Assembly: GCA_900618795.1 (NCBI GenBank)
Contig: UYJD01000015.1
Span: 565,034 to 629,033, forward strand
DNA from: Cyanodermella asteris
Taxonomy: Eukaryota > Ascomycota > Lecanoromycetes > Ostropales > Stictidaceae
Reading direction: 5' to 3'
DNA: 64,000 nucleotides
Shown here piece by piece: positions 44,630 to 56,023 of this stretch. Each line of letters opens with the position of its first letter. Position 1 is the stretch's first letter. The position numbers and the translations under genes are program-made. Under the pieces are notes generated by a model, which saw nothing but the letters and a program-made list of their open reading frames with translations, was not told the DNA's origin and ran no database searches.

Positions 44630-45634
44630 ATGGATCGGCCTTTAAGAGCCCTACAACCAGCAGGCCCGCTCGAACGTCCGCAAGATTTGGCGCCTGTACT
44701 TTCACAATCCGGAAAACGCAAGCATATAGGTGTAGCCTGTAATGCCTGCCGGAAACGCAAGTCCAGAGTAAGCGGAACCAAACCCCCGTTCGACCCGCCC
44801 ACTCGTCTGCCATCTCAGCTTGAGATGACAAGCCTGCTACCTATGTTATGGAGATAACAAGCAGGGAATTTTGTGCAGGAAGCCGCTACCGACCTTTTCG
44901 GCTCCTTCTCCAAGCTCATCACTCCCGACACGCTCGCTAGCTCAGATACGTCTGCGCGTGTACTTGATGGTGATTGGATGTCGCTGACAGCTTGACAGTG
45001 CGATGGCAAGCGCCCCGAGTGCTATTTCTGCAGTATCAAACACACGCCGTGCGAATACGACTCGTCTCGTCGGAAAACTGTCGACATACAAGCCCGAGCT
45101 GCCCAATTGGAGGACAGCCTAGACGCGACCTTGAGAACGTTCTTACATTTACAACGCTGTCCATCGCCAGAAGCCCATAGTATCTTCCGCCAGATCAGGA
45201 GTGGGGAGGACGTATGGTCAATTTCAGAACAAATCTTGAGCTCACCGTCGTATATACACACGGACGATCTTGAACTCGCATCTGTGGGCGGCTCATCGTC
45301 TCAGCCGGTCTCAGGGGGCGTACAAGACGGCACAATTCCCGAGCAGCAAGACTTGAGTATGGGCTTGCCTCCACAGAGTGGATTGGAGGTTCTTCCCCAC
45401 CACGGTGGCATGGGACCATTTGCATCTTCTGTTGCAGGATCTAATCTTTCCTGGCTGGAGGGCCAACATCTGGGCAATATGCCCCCACTGCACCAGGGCG
45501 GACAGTACAATCTATACCCGTTCGAGATACCCGAAATTGGCGGACAACGTATGGACTCAGCTATGCTCACCAATGCCACAGCACAGGCTCGTGGGCAGCG
45601 GGATCATCGGCAGATTGACGACGATGAGGGTTGA
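44630..45634 (+). CDS. Short Zn2Cys6 transcription factor
   Basis: Exons 44630-44767 and 44999-45634 give 257 residues. The intron is 231 nt, long for this window, and splits the zinc cluster at the same place as in the divergent neighbour: VACNACRKRKSR before it and CDGKRPECYFC after it, then SIKHTPC. The linker contains a short heptad region (IQARAAQLEDSLDATLRTF) and SIFRQIRSGEDVWSISEQI. The latter is related to the RRLRAGED block of the neighbour. The C-terminal 150 residues are Gly/Gln/Ser/Pro-rich, as in activation regions. There is no fungal_trans domain. Shared intron position and shared linker block suggest an old duplication; the target is unknown. Confidence 0.78.
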
Positions 45635-48381
45635 GGGCGATTTGGTCGAGCAGGGAAAATTCTGACTATTGCATGCCAGACAAGTCCTTGTCTCGGCAAC
45701 TTGCCGCTTTGCTTCAAGGCGTACCTCAGCGTCGACGTTGGTAGGTACTCACTGAGCAGAGCCGAGTCGGCGGCACGATGGCCCCAGAAAGATCTCACGA
45801 GTGAGTTGCTGGATTTGACCAAGCCGGTGACCATCCAACGCGAACATCGAGCCAGCCGAGAACCCTCACACACCATTACTACTGCAGCACGAGTAGGAAA
45901 TCGCTTTTGAGATGGCCATCGAAGCGTAAAGTCACAGGCTGCGACCTCACTCCTCGCGGTCCGGCCAATGATCATGTGGCCAGAGTATTTCATGACAATC
46001 CACTGCATTTCGCCACTGGCGTAGCCGCAACAAACACGAACTGAATCCTGTATCCCCTACTATGCGTCGATCGCGAAGAGACTCCACGGCCCTCGAGCTC
46101 GCAATGGCGAGAACGTGGTTTGTGCATCCAATGGCAGCATTTTGGGTTCCGTCGGGCCTCGGCGCGGGCCTCTTGAGATCTTTGATTGTGCCTTGGCTAA
46201 GCGCTTACAGTTCGCTCGCCGCATTAGTGTGTTGTACGTGAGGAGCGATGGAGACCAAGTTCTGAGATTGGCGATAGTGTATCATGCAACTCCATTTCAA
46301 AGCCATTAGTCACCTGAACTCTTCTCGGGCACCGTTGTGCAATGGTGGTGAGGTGCGCCTGGGCAATGGCAAATGAGCGCACGGACATCCGAGGCCAAGA
46401 CTTAGCGCCTTACGCCCGCTCGGGCGGCTAAAGATCATCTCGATCCGGAAAGATAGACCCACGACATTGTTGCAACATACGCTCCAAGTACTTGACCATG
46501 CCTAGGACGAGGCAAACTGTTTCCAACATCTTGGCCCACGCAAAAGCGGCGTGCAACACTTGCGAAGGGGCATACGAAGATCCCGTCGTATGTTGTACAA
46601 AGATGACTATACGCTCCGACGTTCGGGTGGCGGAAGTGAGCCAGCCGCGTGTACCAAAGGGGCAGAACGGATACATTTACGATCGAGCGATGAAGCTCAC
46701 GTGCCGTGAAACGTGCTCCCTTGAGACAGTGTTTCTGGCCTAGACCTTTTCATTTGCGTAAGACTGCCCCGCATGCCATGTATCGTGGAAGCTTGCAGGC
46801 AAATCATCGTTCGGAGCAACGCGTCTCATCGACCGATGCATGATAACGGCGGGTAATACCGCACGGCGTAGCTTTTGCAGTAGGCCATGTAGGCTGGCCC
46901 GAGTGGGGGCCAAGGGGTATTCGGCATGTATCAGAGACCGGACAAGACCGGCAAACCTTGTCCAGGGTCTCGGAGGCTGGTCCAAAAGGTAATGAGTGCC
47001 GCACCTTTGCACAGCTGCTTACTCAGGTGTCTTCATGGAAACCAGTTTCACGGGAGAGAGAAGATTTTTAGCACAATGTGGGTCAATAATAGATTAGATT
47101 TCTTATCGATAACACTCAGCAGACCTGCCTTCCACCGCGCATGCTTGAAACAATAAGTGTTATCGCACGTTGGACGGCAATACTCGTTCAACCACACCGT
47201 TGCCACCAATCAACTTGACACGATGGCGAAAATCGTACTGCTAGAAACACAAAAGTGTGAGCATTTGCATCTGAACTATAACATGGGAGAATGATCGCCG
47301 TGGTATGCCACCCGACCGAAAGATGTTGAAGAGATCCTGGCGGATTTTGAGGAGACCTGACACATTTGACCGTGTCTGTGACATCAACGATGAGCAAGGT
47401 CCCTAAATGCAGCGGTCGGACAGAAAGGTCTGTCAAACTCAGCAGCTGAAATGGATCCCAGCGCACCACCTTGTAGTTCTGTCACATGGACCTCCGCGCT
47501 ACTGTGTGCGACTCCTGCATCTCGCAGTCACGTCTGAGGTCGGACTGGGGGGTTTTGTTCGACGTCTTGCGCTCGGTGCAAGTGCCATTTGCGCGCACAA
47601 TCGAGATTGCAAATAATCGAATTAAGAACTCAGGCTGGATTGACAGAATTTCGACGCACGATGGGAGTGCTTTCGTGGATGAGGCCGTCAAACCAAAGCT
47701 GTGACTTGACGATTGACACGCCACTGAGGATATTCCTTTCGATCTTTGCAGTCTTGTATTGCCATACAAGGAACCACGAAGATCACAGGATTCGCATCAA
47801 AGATGTGAGGCTGGATTCAACATTCTTGACGGTCTTTGACCCTCCGCCATTTCGAATTGGCATGGACTTGGGTGCAATTGCTCCCTTTGAAAGTATAACG
47901 AGTGCCATGCCTATTCGACACTTGGATCTCAGGCAGGCAAAGGCGACTGAGACAATTGACTCACGCTGAGGCTACACCATTGAGCCTGTGGGAGCTGCGT
48001 TGCTGCCTGATAGCTAGTATGATTTCGGCGGAGGCTGTCACCAACACTCAGTTTCAGTTACAAATTCGATGACAAAGGTGGGCAATGATCTCAGACAGAA
48101 GTGATGCCGTCATTGTTGGCGCCAAGACCTCCCCTTCGGACGCGAAAGTCATCTTCCATGCCCGACACTCCGTCTGGCACAGTACTTGACCATCCATTAC
48201 GTCGGAAACCTGTAACGAGCAGCTCAAGTTTAAGGACTACGGCCGCTATATAGTTCGCACGGTTGGGTTGTGGTCAGTCACTTGTGTCACGAGCGAGCCG
48301 CCCGAGCCGCATAGCAGTAACACTACCTAAGCTCAAGCTCCGTGGGCCATCGCCGATACACAACAACAGAAGCGCTCAATC
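45635..48381. other. Gene-poor stretch of 2.7 kb
   Basis: No gene is recognised. Overlapping open frames around 47400-47970 on both strands are each under 130 codons and have no domain or consistent splice pattern. I see no transposon end, tRNA or rRNA. Confidence 0.45.
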
Positions 48382-49320
48382 ATGGGTTCCACGTTTCTTC
48401 GAACGCTTCTCCCGTCGATAGGACTTGCATATGGCCTGCAAGCAGCCGTCGGCGTACCCTCAATCATCGGTCAAACTGAGCGCTTCTACGACCTCTCCGG
48501 CTCCCTAACCTACCTTTCCTGCACCGCACTATCCCTATACCTCCCCGCGTATCGCGCTCGCGCTGCCGCCATCGCCGCTGGAGGCTCTTCGACACTTCCC
48601 AAGTTCCCAAGCATCGTTGAAGTCTTGTCAGGTCGCAATTGGCGTACTGTCGCCATCTCCGCTGCCGCAGGCGTCTGGGCCGTGCGCTTGGGAAGCTTCC
48701 TGTTTTCCCGCATCACCGCCGAAAATGGCCAGGATTCACGATTTGACAAGATCAGGACATCTCCGGCCAAGTTCGCGGTCGCCTTCTTCGCGCAGGCGAC
48801 CTGGGTTAGCTTGGTACTCATGCCGGTGATTGCTGTGAACAGCCTGCCGATGGCGACATTCGCCGCACTACCTGCCTTGATGGTCACGGACGTGGTGGGA
48901 CTGGCGCTGTGGATTGGAGGCTGGACATTCGAGGTGACTGCGGACCAGCAGAAATCTCAATGGATGAAAGAGAAGAAAGAGAAGAAACACAACGAGGAAT
49001 TCCTCACACGCGGCCTGTGGAGCAAGTCGAGGCACCCGAATTACTTCGGAGAGATCACATTGTGGAGCGGAATTGCTACCTTGGCCGCTGGTGTACTTGC
49101 GAGCAAGGCCGGACTGGCTGGAATTGGGCTTGCTGGCCCTGCTGGCCAGGCAGCGGCTGTTGCGATGGCTGGAGTCAGTCCGGCATTTACAACTTTCCTG
49201 CTCACAAAGGTCTCCGGCATTCCGCTGAGCGAGAACAAGTACGACAAGCGCTACGGTGACAGGGCTGATTATAAGAAGTGGAAGGAGAACACCCCCATGT
49301 TGATCCCGAAGCTGTTTTAA
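48382..49320 (+). CDS. DUF1295 membrane protein (steroid 5-alpha-reductase-like)
   Basis: Single exon, 312 residues. It has several hydrophobic helices and the family signature SRHPNYFGEITLWSG near residue 218, which in the steroid 5-alpha-reductase/isoprenylcysteine-methyltransferase-like superfamily forms part of the cofactor site. FEVTADQQKSQW just before it, and the C-terminal YDKRYGDRADYKKWKENTP, are also typical of DUF1295. The likely role is an NADPH-dependent lipid or sterol reductase in the ER membrane; the substrate is not known. A C- and A-rich leader ends CTCAATCATGG at the start. Confidence 0.88.
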   Translation: MGSTFLRTLLPSIGLAYGLQAAVGVPSIIGQTERFYDLSGSLTYLSCTALSLYLPAYRARAAAIAAGGSSTLPKFPSIVEVLSGRNWRTVAISAAAGVWAVRLGSFLFSRITAENGQDSRFDKIRTSPAKFAVAFFAQATWVSLVLMPVIAVNSLPMATFAALPALMVTDVVGLALWIGGWTFEVTADQQKSQWMKEKKEKKHNEEFLTRGLWSKSRHPNYFGEITLWSGIATLAAGVLASKAGLAGIGLAGPAGQAAAVAMAGVSPAFTTFLLTKVSGIPLSENKYDKRYGDRADYKKWKENTPMLIPKLF

Positions 49321-50360
49321 GACCCACCGCAACGGTCAACGAACGATCACGATTTGGGCTTTGTGTGTTGTAAGAAAATGCCTGCCATTTATGAGGTTGG
49401 ACACATCATGACATGAGATGAGATCATTTGCACTACATGATAGACAAGTACCCGGAAGAGAACCGCTGTCCCTTGTGACGTGTCCAAACAGTGCTAGAAT
49501 GCGGGGATGTGATGCATGCTTGACCGCCCGGAGAGAGCTGTTTGCGACAACAGCACCGGCATCCCGTCGAGGCAGTAGCTCAGCACAGATCATTCCTCTA
49601 TGGAGCAATTACAGTAATTCGTGTCTACACTCTGCAGGGCTTCTGGTCCCGGCTGATCCAGCAAGCTCTGGTCACGTGGATGGATAACGCGGCAAAGCTC
49701 CTCACGGGTCGTGGCAAAAGCATCCACAAGCGGCAAGCATCTAGAATCTAGCTCGGCCGAGGATTCGAGGGACCCGTGCTCCACTCCGCCACCATTTCCC
49801 GTCGCTAAGAATGGATCCTCGTGCGTTCCCAGATCTTTTGCCTTCGAGCGTTGGGACCGTCGCACGAAAAACGGTTTCCCAACTTACCTTCATGCCGTTG
49901 TTGTTGCTCGAAAGCGATGCTTTTGTGCTCCGCGTACGCTTGCCACGGGATACTCCCACCTTCGTTGCTAGCTTGTTCATTCTGGCGTCGAACGCTGGTT
50001 CTGGGTGTTCACCGCTCTGTAAAGTTTGACTAGATCTGTGCTAAAGCTGCAACTGTGGGTCCCCCAAAGGAGCATAAGCTTCGCTTTTCGGTGCGGCCGG
50101 AAATCCGGGACCCTTCTCCATAGGGGGTTTGGTGCATTTTGTTGATTGGAAATCTCCTTTGCCTGAGCTCGGGCTTGGGATTATTGCGACGTCGGGGTAT
50201 TACCATCCGAAAGCACAGTCCTGGCCATGGCTCAGGATAATAGCTGTGCTGTTTCTCTTGCTCGCGAAGGTCACGTATTCTGCATATTCTCCTACTCCCT
50301 TCTATAATCTAGTACTCGTCTGTGTACAAATCGTTGAAACACTCGGCCTGCTGCCTGGAT
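49321..50360. other. Intergenic upstream of the second GNAT gene
   Basis: No gene is recognised. An 86-codon frame at 50129-50389 with hydrophobic character overlaps the GNAT start and is probably chance. Confidence 0.45.
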
Positions 50361-51258
50361 ATGCTATACTTGGAGAACGTGGTGCTTGATGCGCCATACG
50401 TCGAGGATATTAACGACTGTGAGCTAAAGGTACTCAGCGGATCAGTTGAGAGCAGCACGATCTCCGAGCTCGTCTCACGTCCCGGTATCTACCAAATCGT
50501 CGTCGAGCTACGAGGACCGCCTGAGCAGGACGTCCACGGGCACACGACCAACCCGTTGATTGCCGTATGCAAAGCGTATGCAATCCAGTGGAACCAGATC
50601 TCCGACGAGATCGCCAAGCTTCGAGCCGGCTGGGGATGCAGTGACGAGCTCGACATCGACTTCAAAGAAGCTCTGAGCGAAGTCAATGCATCTTTGAGTG
50701 AGCTGAGCAAGGTGTTCACCAACAAGGCTCGCCTGCGGTCGAACAGCCTCGGAAATGCATACGGTGCCGAGCCCAATGTGTGGCAAGCACGGGGCCCCAT
50801 GGGTCACGATGAGGAGGACGGTCGGTTGCAGAACATAGCTTTGCTGGATTACATCCTGGTCTCCCAGGAGAACAGAGGAAGGGGCCTGGGCAGACGGCTT
50901 GTCAACGCACTGGTGGGCAAGCTTCGCGAGTCGGTCAGTCTTTCGTCAAATTCATCTACCCTTCTGAGCCTAAGCTAACAGCCCACAGTATTCCACCTCA
51001 CACGTCCTCAGCTTCCCGACTGCTCTGAACGTCAACAAGATGCTCTACACCGGCGTTGGCGAGGAGAACGGAGAAGATGCTCCAAGATGGTATCAGGCAC
51101 AACAGGCTTCGATAAGGTTCCACCGCGAAATGGGTTTCCGCAGACTCTTCGGCACCAAGTTCTTCTGCTTCACTTTCGAGACCGAACACGCCGCGCGCAA
51201 GATGACCATCGCCGAGGATGAGATGAGAGACAGATATCTGGGTTTCCTGGCTTCGTGA
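50361..51258 (+). CDS. GNAT-fold N-acetyltransferase
   Basis: Exons 50361-50933 and 50989-51258 (55-nt intron, GTCAGT donor, CTAAC branch site) give 280 residues. The acetyl-CoA motif is clear: LLDYILVSQENRGRGLGRRLVNALVGKL, where RGRGLG is the Q/R-x-x-G-x-G/A loop. The C-terminal part QASIRFHREMGFRRLFGTKFF is the last GNAT helix and strand. A long insert between strands (about residues 65-130) is mostly helical and charged. The substrate is unknown. The start at 50361 is the first in-frame ATG; an upstream exon cannot be excluded because the frame has no strong start context. Confidence 0.78.
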
Positions 51259-51419
51259 GCAAGTGGCAGTCAACGCTTGTACAGCGTTTGCTGTCACTCA
51301 CCTTGCTCTTATGCAGCACCCAGCTTCGTCGCCACCCTCAAAGCAGCCAGTCGACTGATCTGGAATGGGCAGTTGTCGAGTGACTCCGCATCGTCGCGGG
51401 GTACGAACATGCAAATCCG

Positions 51420-52540
51420 CTATTCGTACAGGTCCTCGTCCGTAACCTTGCCCTTCTGTCGGTCCTCGACGCGCTTCCTGGTTTGCTTCACAGCATCCTC
51501 GACCCAATTGCCATAGGATCCGTCGTTGACTTTTTGCTTGACAACCCCCTTGAGGACCTCGCCAATGAAGCCAACAAAGTTGTGCTTGCGCAGCGAGTTC
51601 TCCCAGATCCAAGCTGCGCGCTTGCGCTCCTCCGCCAAAAGGGTATCTTGATCGCCAATCTCCCTGGCCTGGATCCGCCGGTCGCGCACCATCGCCATGA
51701 GATTGAAGCGAATCTCAGTGGCAGGATATCTCGCGATCCGTCGCTGCAAGACCGGGATCACTTTCTCGGGAAATTCGTCAGGTGAAGAGGGGCCGTGGTC
51801 GATGGGGGCTGGTTGGAGACCGTCGAGCTCCCACAATGTTCCGTTGATGCTAGTATAGGCAATAAAGTGGTATAGATCGTCATCCTCTGTAGCCTGTCTG
51901 ACCGTCTCGTCCACAAAGGGTGATGCGCGCGCGAACGAGTTGTGCGATTCGCGAATGAGGTCCGAGTTAGAGAACACTTCGCCACGAATTTCCGGAGGCA
52001 TCACGCCGGCAAATTCTTTAAATTCTTTTAGGTGGGGTCCAATGTCAATATCGGCATCCTTGTTCATGAGCACGCCCATCAGCGCTTGTGTACCGCAAGC
52101 GTTCTGTATGACCTGATTTGCAAAGAAGAGGTTCTCCGCCGCCGCATGATCATATCTGCCATCCTTTGGCTCCGAGGTCTTGGATTCGCCCGTAGGGTAC
52201 TTGAACAGGAAGATGACTCCATAGATGGGGCTGTTCACCAAAACTCATGCTCAGCTCAAAACTTCGGACCGCAATTGAGAATATCGTAATGCCAAGCTTG
52301 CTGCAAGGGCACAAAGAGATGATGATATCGGCCGGCTCGTGACTCACCTCAATGCCGAAAGTTCCTCTTTCTCCAACGATAACAGCTCCTCGAACTGCAC
52401 ACCTTTCACGCCGAGGTTCTCGAGAAGATATGTAAAAACGCCCTGAAAGTTTGTCAGTAAGTAAGTGTCGGGAGAAAAAAAAAAGCCAGGTCAGGGCGCC
52501 CTACAGCATCACTCTCTATCGTGTTCCAACCAGACGACAT
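51420..52540 (-). CDS. uch2: Ubiquitin C-terminal hydrolase, UCH37/UCHL5 type
   Basis: Deubiquitinase that in other eukaryotes docks on the 19S proteasome (S. pombe Uch2, human UCHL5). Exons are 52540-52505, 52442-52348 and 52230-51420, closing to 313 residues; human UCHL5 has 329. The N-terminus is WNTIESDA-GVFTYLLENLG. The catalytic residues line up with the human enzyme: Gln83 (oxyanion hole), Cys89 in NACGTQAL, His165 in YHFIAY and Asp180 in ELDG. The C-terminal region (RKHNFVGFIGEVLKGVVKQK) matches the UCH37 ULD tail that binds the Rpn13 receptor. Intron 1 has a ten-T pyrimidine tract before its acceptor. All active-site residues are present. Confidence 0.93.
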
Positions 52541-54259
52541 GGCTTCGGCGATTTTTGTTTTTTTATGAAGCGGCCCCAAGTTCCGACGGCACTGTGTCGT
52601 CTGGAGTCTTGGTTGCTCTCAAGCTTTGGTGTTTGAGCCAGGCTTTCGGAGCTTTCGTCCTGGCTTCTGTTTTGGAAACAAATCCGCCAAGCCCGCACGT
52701 CAGAGCTGACAGCTCAGCTTCCGTCACCGAGCGACGATCCACTCATAGGTACTTGATTTGCTAGCGTGAAGAAACCCAATGCTTTGGGAACAATCATCGA
52801 GAAATCAATTCGGGCGTCAAGAGGCTCGATGTCTCTTCAGATTGCATTGACATATACGCTGTTGCGCCATTTACCATAGTTCTATGTCTTAAGCACCGAC
52901 CTCTCTCCCAGCAACGCCAAACTTCCTCGAACGCCCAAATGCAGCTCCCTAACAGTCTACCCGGCAGATGCGGTCTCGGTGGCTTTGATCTTCAAGCTTG
53001 CAACGGACTTTACGTTATCACGCGGTCCGAGCGAGCTGAATTCCATAATGACATCTCTGCAGCGCTTGTCCCAAATGCTGGTCGAATCTTCCGTGCCAGC
53101 GCTGAGAATTATGCAGACGCCTCAAACAACTGCCGAGATTAATCTCTCTACTTACCTCACATGCTGCTCTTGTGAGTGGCTCCAGAAGTCCAACTCCGCA
53201 TGCCGTGACGAGTCACTACATCTGTTGCTTTGCAAGTGTTTTGGTGAATATCTTGAGGAGGTTCATGATGAGTATCGGCGAGTGTGATGACGAGAATTTT
53301 GATGAGCATTTCTCAAGTAGTCTTGCAGCTACCATTCCGGGTCCATGAGAAGACAGTGATAGAGCCGTACCCACAGCTACTGTCCCGAACATCGCGTGCT
53401 CTGATCGCAGAGCTACTTACGAGTTGTTCAGTGCAAATGAAGGTAGCTAGGCTGGCGATGCCCAAGAAAAATGGATTTAGCAACATAGGAACATTATTAC
53501 CGACGCGGAGAACAGCGCAAGATTCGACAGCTTCGTTTGAGGATAATATTTTCTTGACCTTCGGCTCATGTCCTTTTCAATATAAATGAGCTTACTTTCT
53601 GTCGCTTTCTTAGGTTTGCCTTGCTCAATTGATAATTGAATGTGTGAGCAGGCCGAAGCTAGTATTGCGCGAGTTCTCTGAAGCTCTGTATGAGCGTCAC
53701 TGATTCACTGGCTTACTGACTCAAGCTTGCAGCCCATCAACGGGAATTGGAGCAAGAAGCGGTTTGTGGCTGCGGAGCTGACACAGCCCAAAGAGTATGG
53801 GCAACCAGTTTCGCTCGAAAGAAACAGCACGGAGGGTGTCGCTTGTTCGCTCTGGAAAGTTGATCCTTAGGGCGAACAACGGTGTTGTCAATGAAGTGAC
53901 TCGACCGTACGGGCTCCGAAAACGGATGTTTGTCGCTATTGTCCTGCTTCACAAACGACCCTTTACCCGCCAGCGAGCATCGTGCCGATTCACGCTGTGG
54001 CAGATCTTTCTTGCCTCCGCCGTGGATGCGCCTCGAGTATTAAATAGCACGTCCTGGGCCCTCAAACGCTTTTCTACCATCTTCCTCTTACCCGCACCAA
54101 CGCGATCTTTGACACGATCACAATAACTTGAACCATCGAAGACACTCTCCGCTTGAGTTCAAGTATTCAAAGTCTCCCTTCTTTCGCATAATCAGAATTC
54201 CAGTGCGAAAGCTGAGTTCCGTCCTCTTCGACATTCAGTACAAGACAAACGTGATCGCA
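52541..54259. other. Shared upstream region of UCH37 and pseudokinase genes
   Basis: These 1.7 kb lie between divergent genes. Open frames are about 110 codons or less with no domain. No gene is recognised. Confidence 0.5.
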
Positions 54260-56023
54260 ATGCCCTTCGAACCTTCCAAAATCTCGCATAGAAAGGGCAA
54301 GATGGTGGAGACGCAGCCAATTCCTCCGACAAAGTGGTACAAGAAAGCTACAACTGCATCATCATCATCAACAAGGTCATCAAACCTCAAGAAGGCTCGG
54401 CAGCAGGCTGCAGCAAGCTCAGATGCACGCTCAGCTTCAACACACTCAACACAGCCAAGCGGCACAGAGAACTCGATATCCGACGACGCTGCCAGTCACA
54501 GCTCAGTCGAGCTCAATAACATCGAGTTAGGTACCCCGAAGCCGAGTCCCGACCGCATCTCATCTGGCTCATCATCGCAATCACCAACCACATCCAACGA
54601 AAGTGCCGGTCCCAGCGCCGCCAACGCATCCGACGTAAATATCGGCGCCCCTGTCGCCCAGGTTTACCTTTCCGCTGCTATGTTAGCGACCATTTCAGTA
54701 CCGAAGCGTAGGCCCGGCAAGCCCGCAACAAGCCTGCCAGCCAAGCACGGTCGCGTCACCAAGGAGGCACAGAAGCGCAAGCAGGCCCTAGTGGAGCTCG
54801 CAGAGTCGAGGAAAGAGCAGGCCGCCTTGAGGCTGACTCGCAAACGGGCTCGAAGCTCTGAGGAAGAGTCAAGCTCGAACGACCTTTCCAGGGACATCAA
54901 GATCCGCAAGCGGTCCGCAAACGAACACAAGGGCCTGAGCGATGCGGTAGTCCGGAAGAAGGTTGAGAAGGCGAGGAGAGGTGGCGAAAAGAGGGGAAGG
55001 GACGAGTGTCTTGTGCCGTCGGAAGAGGTCGCTCACAGGGCGCCAAAAAGGCGAAGCCCTGAGCCCGCGTTGCCGGATGCCGGCCCGCAGCAGAACGGCT
55101 TCCTCGAGATGCCGCTGGACAACAGGCCTGGATACCATCAGGTCGGAGGCGGCCGGCATATTAACTATCGGGATTTAATCATCGAGGATGGCTGGCAGCC
55201 AGTCCAGCAGCTCAGCTCCGACTACAGCGGCGTGGTTTGGCGTGCTCGCAACAAGTGGGACCGCTGGCGGGACGACATTGCCATCAAATTTCCGGCGAAC
55301 CGTTATCGTTTCCGCCAGTCCGAGCACTTCCGGAAGAAGTGTGAGGCATACGACAAGATCGAGAAAGCCGACGTCCCAAACACCGTTTCCCGCCTATTCA
55401 GCAACTGGGACCCAGAACATCCCAAGGGACTGTACATGGGCATGGAGCTCATGGACGGCAACGCGTCCGATATCGATTGGTCCAAGATGGACGGAGCCGA
55501 GTGCGACAAGCGAGCATTCGAGCTCGTTGTGCAGATTGGAACGGCGCTGCAGGCCATGCACAAGATCAGCCTGGTACACGCACGTCTCTCGCCAGCGTCG
55601 ATCTTCTTCAAGAAGACCGACACCGGCCTTGTGTGGAAGCTGGGCAATTTCCGCAACACCCAGGCTCAATTCACGTCGATCCGCGGAACACAGCTCCAGC
55701 TGTTCATGGCGCCGGAGTTGTGTGGTGCCAAGGGCTTCATGAGCGTCAAGGCCGATGTGTGGGCTCTGTACATCGTGATGCTCAACCTGATGAATTGGGG
55801 GTGCTACAACGACCAGCACTTCGGACCTCTGTCTGCTGGCTGGAACGGCGCACGGGAATCCTGGTACAAGGGATACGTCAACTTTGTCCGGAGCATCCAC
55901 ACTTTGGACTCCAGGGTCTTGAAATGGTCTGCCATGGCCAGCAGTTCGGACGGTAAGAGACCAAGCATACAGCAGGTCCTGGAAAGGCTGAACGAGAGCG
56001 GATGTCTGAACAGCTGGAAGTAA
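54260..56023 (+). CDS. Protein kinase-like protein, predicted pseudokinase
   Basis: Single exon, 587 residues from the first in-frame ATG (open frame extends further up without an ATG). Residues 1-290 are Ser/Arg/Lys-rich and disordered, with nuclear-type basic clusters (KRRPGK, RKRAR, KRRSPEP). Residues about 310-585 form a kinase-like domain beginning LIIEDGWQPVQQLSSDYSG. The ATP-site lysine is kept (IAIKF, Lys343). The catalytic loop reads H440-A-R-L-S-P-A-S-I in place of HRDLKPENI, and the metal motif reads G-N463-F-R in place of DFG. MAPEL and KADVWAL of the activation segment and helix F are kept. Phosphotransfer is therefore unlikely, and a scaffold or nuclear regulatory role is more probable. 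It resembles expanded kinase-like families of Dothideomycetes with long basic N-termini. Confidence 0.8.
   Translation: MPFEPSKISHRKGKMVETQPIPPTKWYKKATTASSSSTRSSNLKKARQQAAASSDARSASTHSTQPSGTENSISDDAASHSSVELNNIELGTPKPSPDRISSGSSSQSPTTSNESAGPSAANASDVNIGAPVAQVYLSAAMLATISVPKRRPGKPATSLPAKHGRVTKEAQKRKQALVELAESRKEQAALRLTRKRARSSEEESSSNDLSRDIKIRKRSANEHKGLSDAVVRKKVEKARRGGEKRGRDECLVPSEEVAHRAPKRRSPEPALPDAGPQQNGFLEMPLDNRPGYHQVGGGRHINYRDLIIEDGWQPVQQLSSDYSGVVWRARNKWDRWRDDIAIKFPANRYRFRQSEHFRKKCEAYDKIEKADVPNTVSRLFSNWDPEHPKGLYMGMELMDGNASDIDWSKMDGAECDKRAFELVVQIGTALQAMHKISLVHARLSPASIFFKKTDTGLVWKLGNFRNTQAQFTSIRGTQLQLFMAPELCGAKGFMSVKADVWALYIVMLNLMNWGCYNDQHFGPLSAGWNGARESWYKGYVNFVRSIHTLDSRVLKWSAMASSSDGKRPSIQQVLERLNESGCLNSWK

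Noticed and set aside
47486-47969. Overlapping open frames on both strands
   Set aside because: All short, without domains, and no splice combination gives a recognisable protein.
50129-50389. 86-codon hydrophobic frame upstream of the second GNAT gene
   Set aside because: Overlaps the GNAT start in another frame and has no family resemblance.
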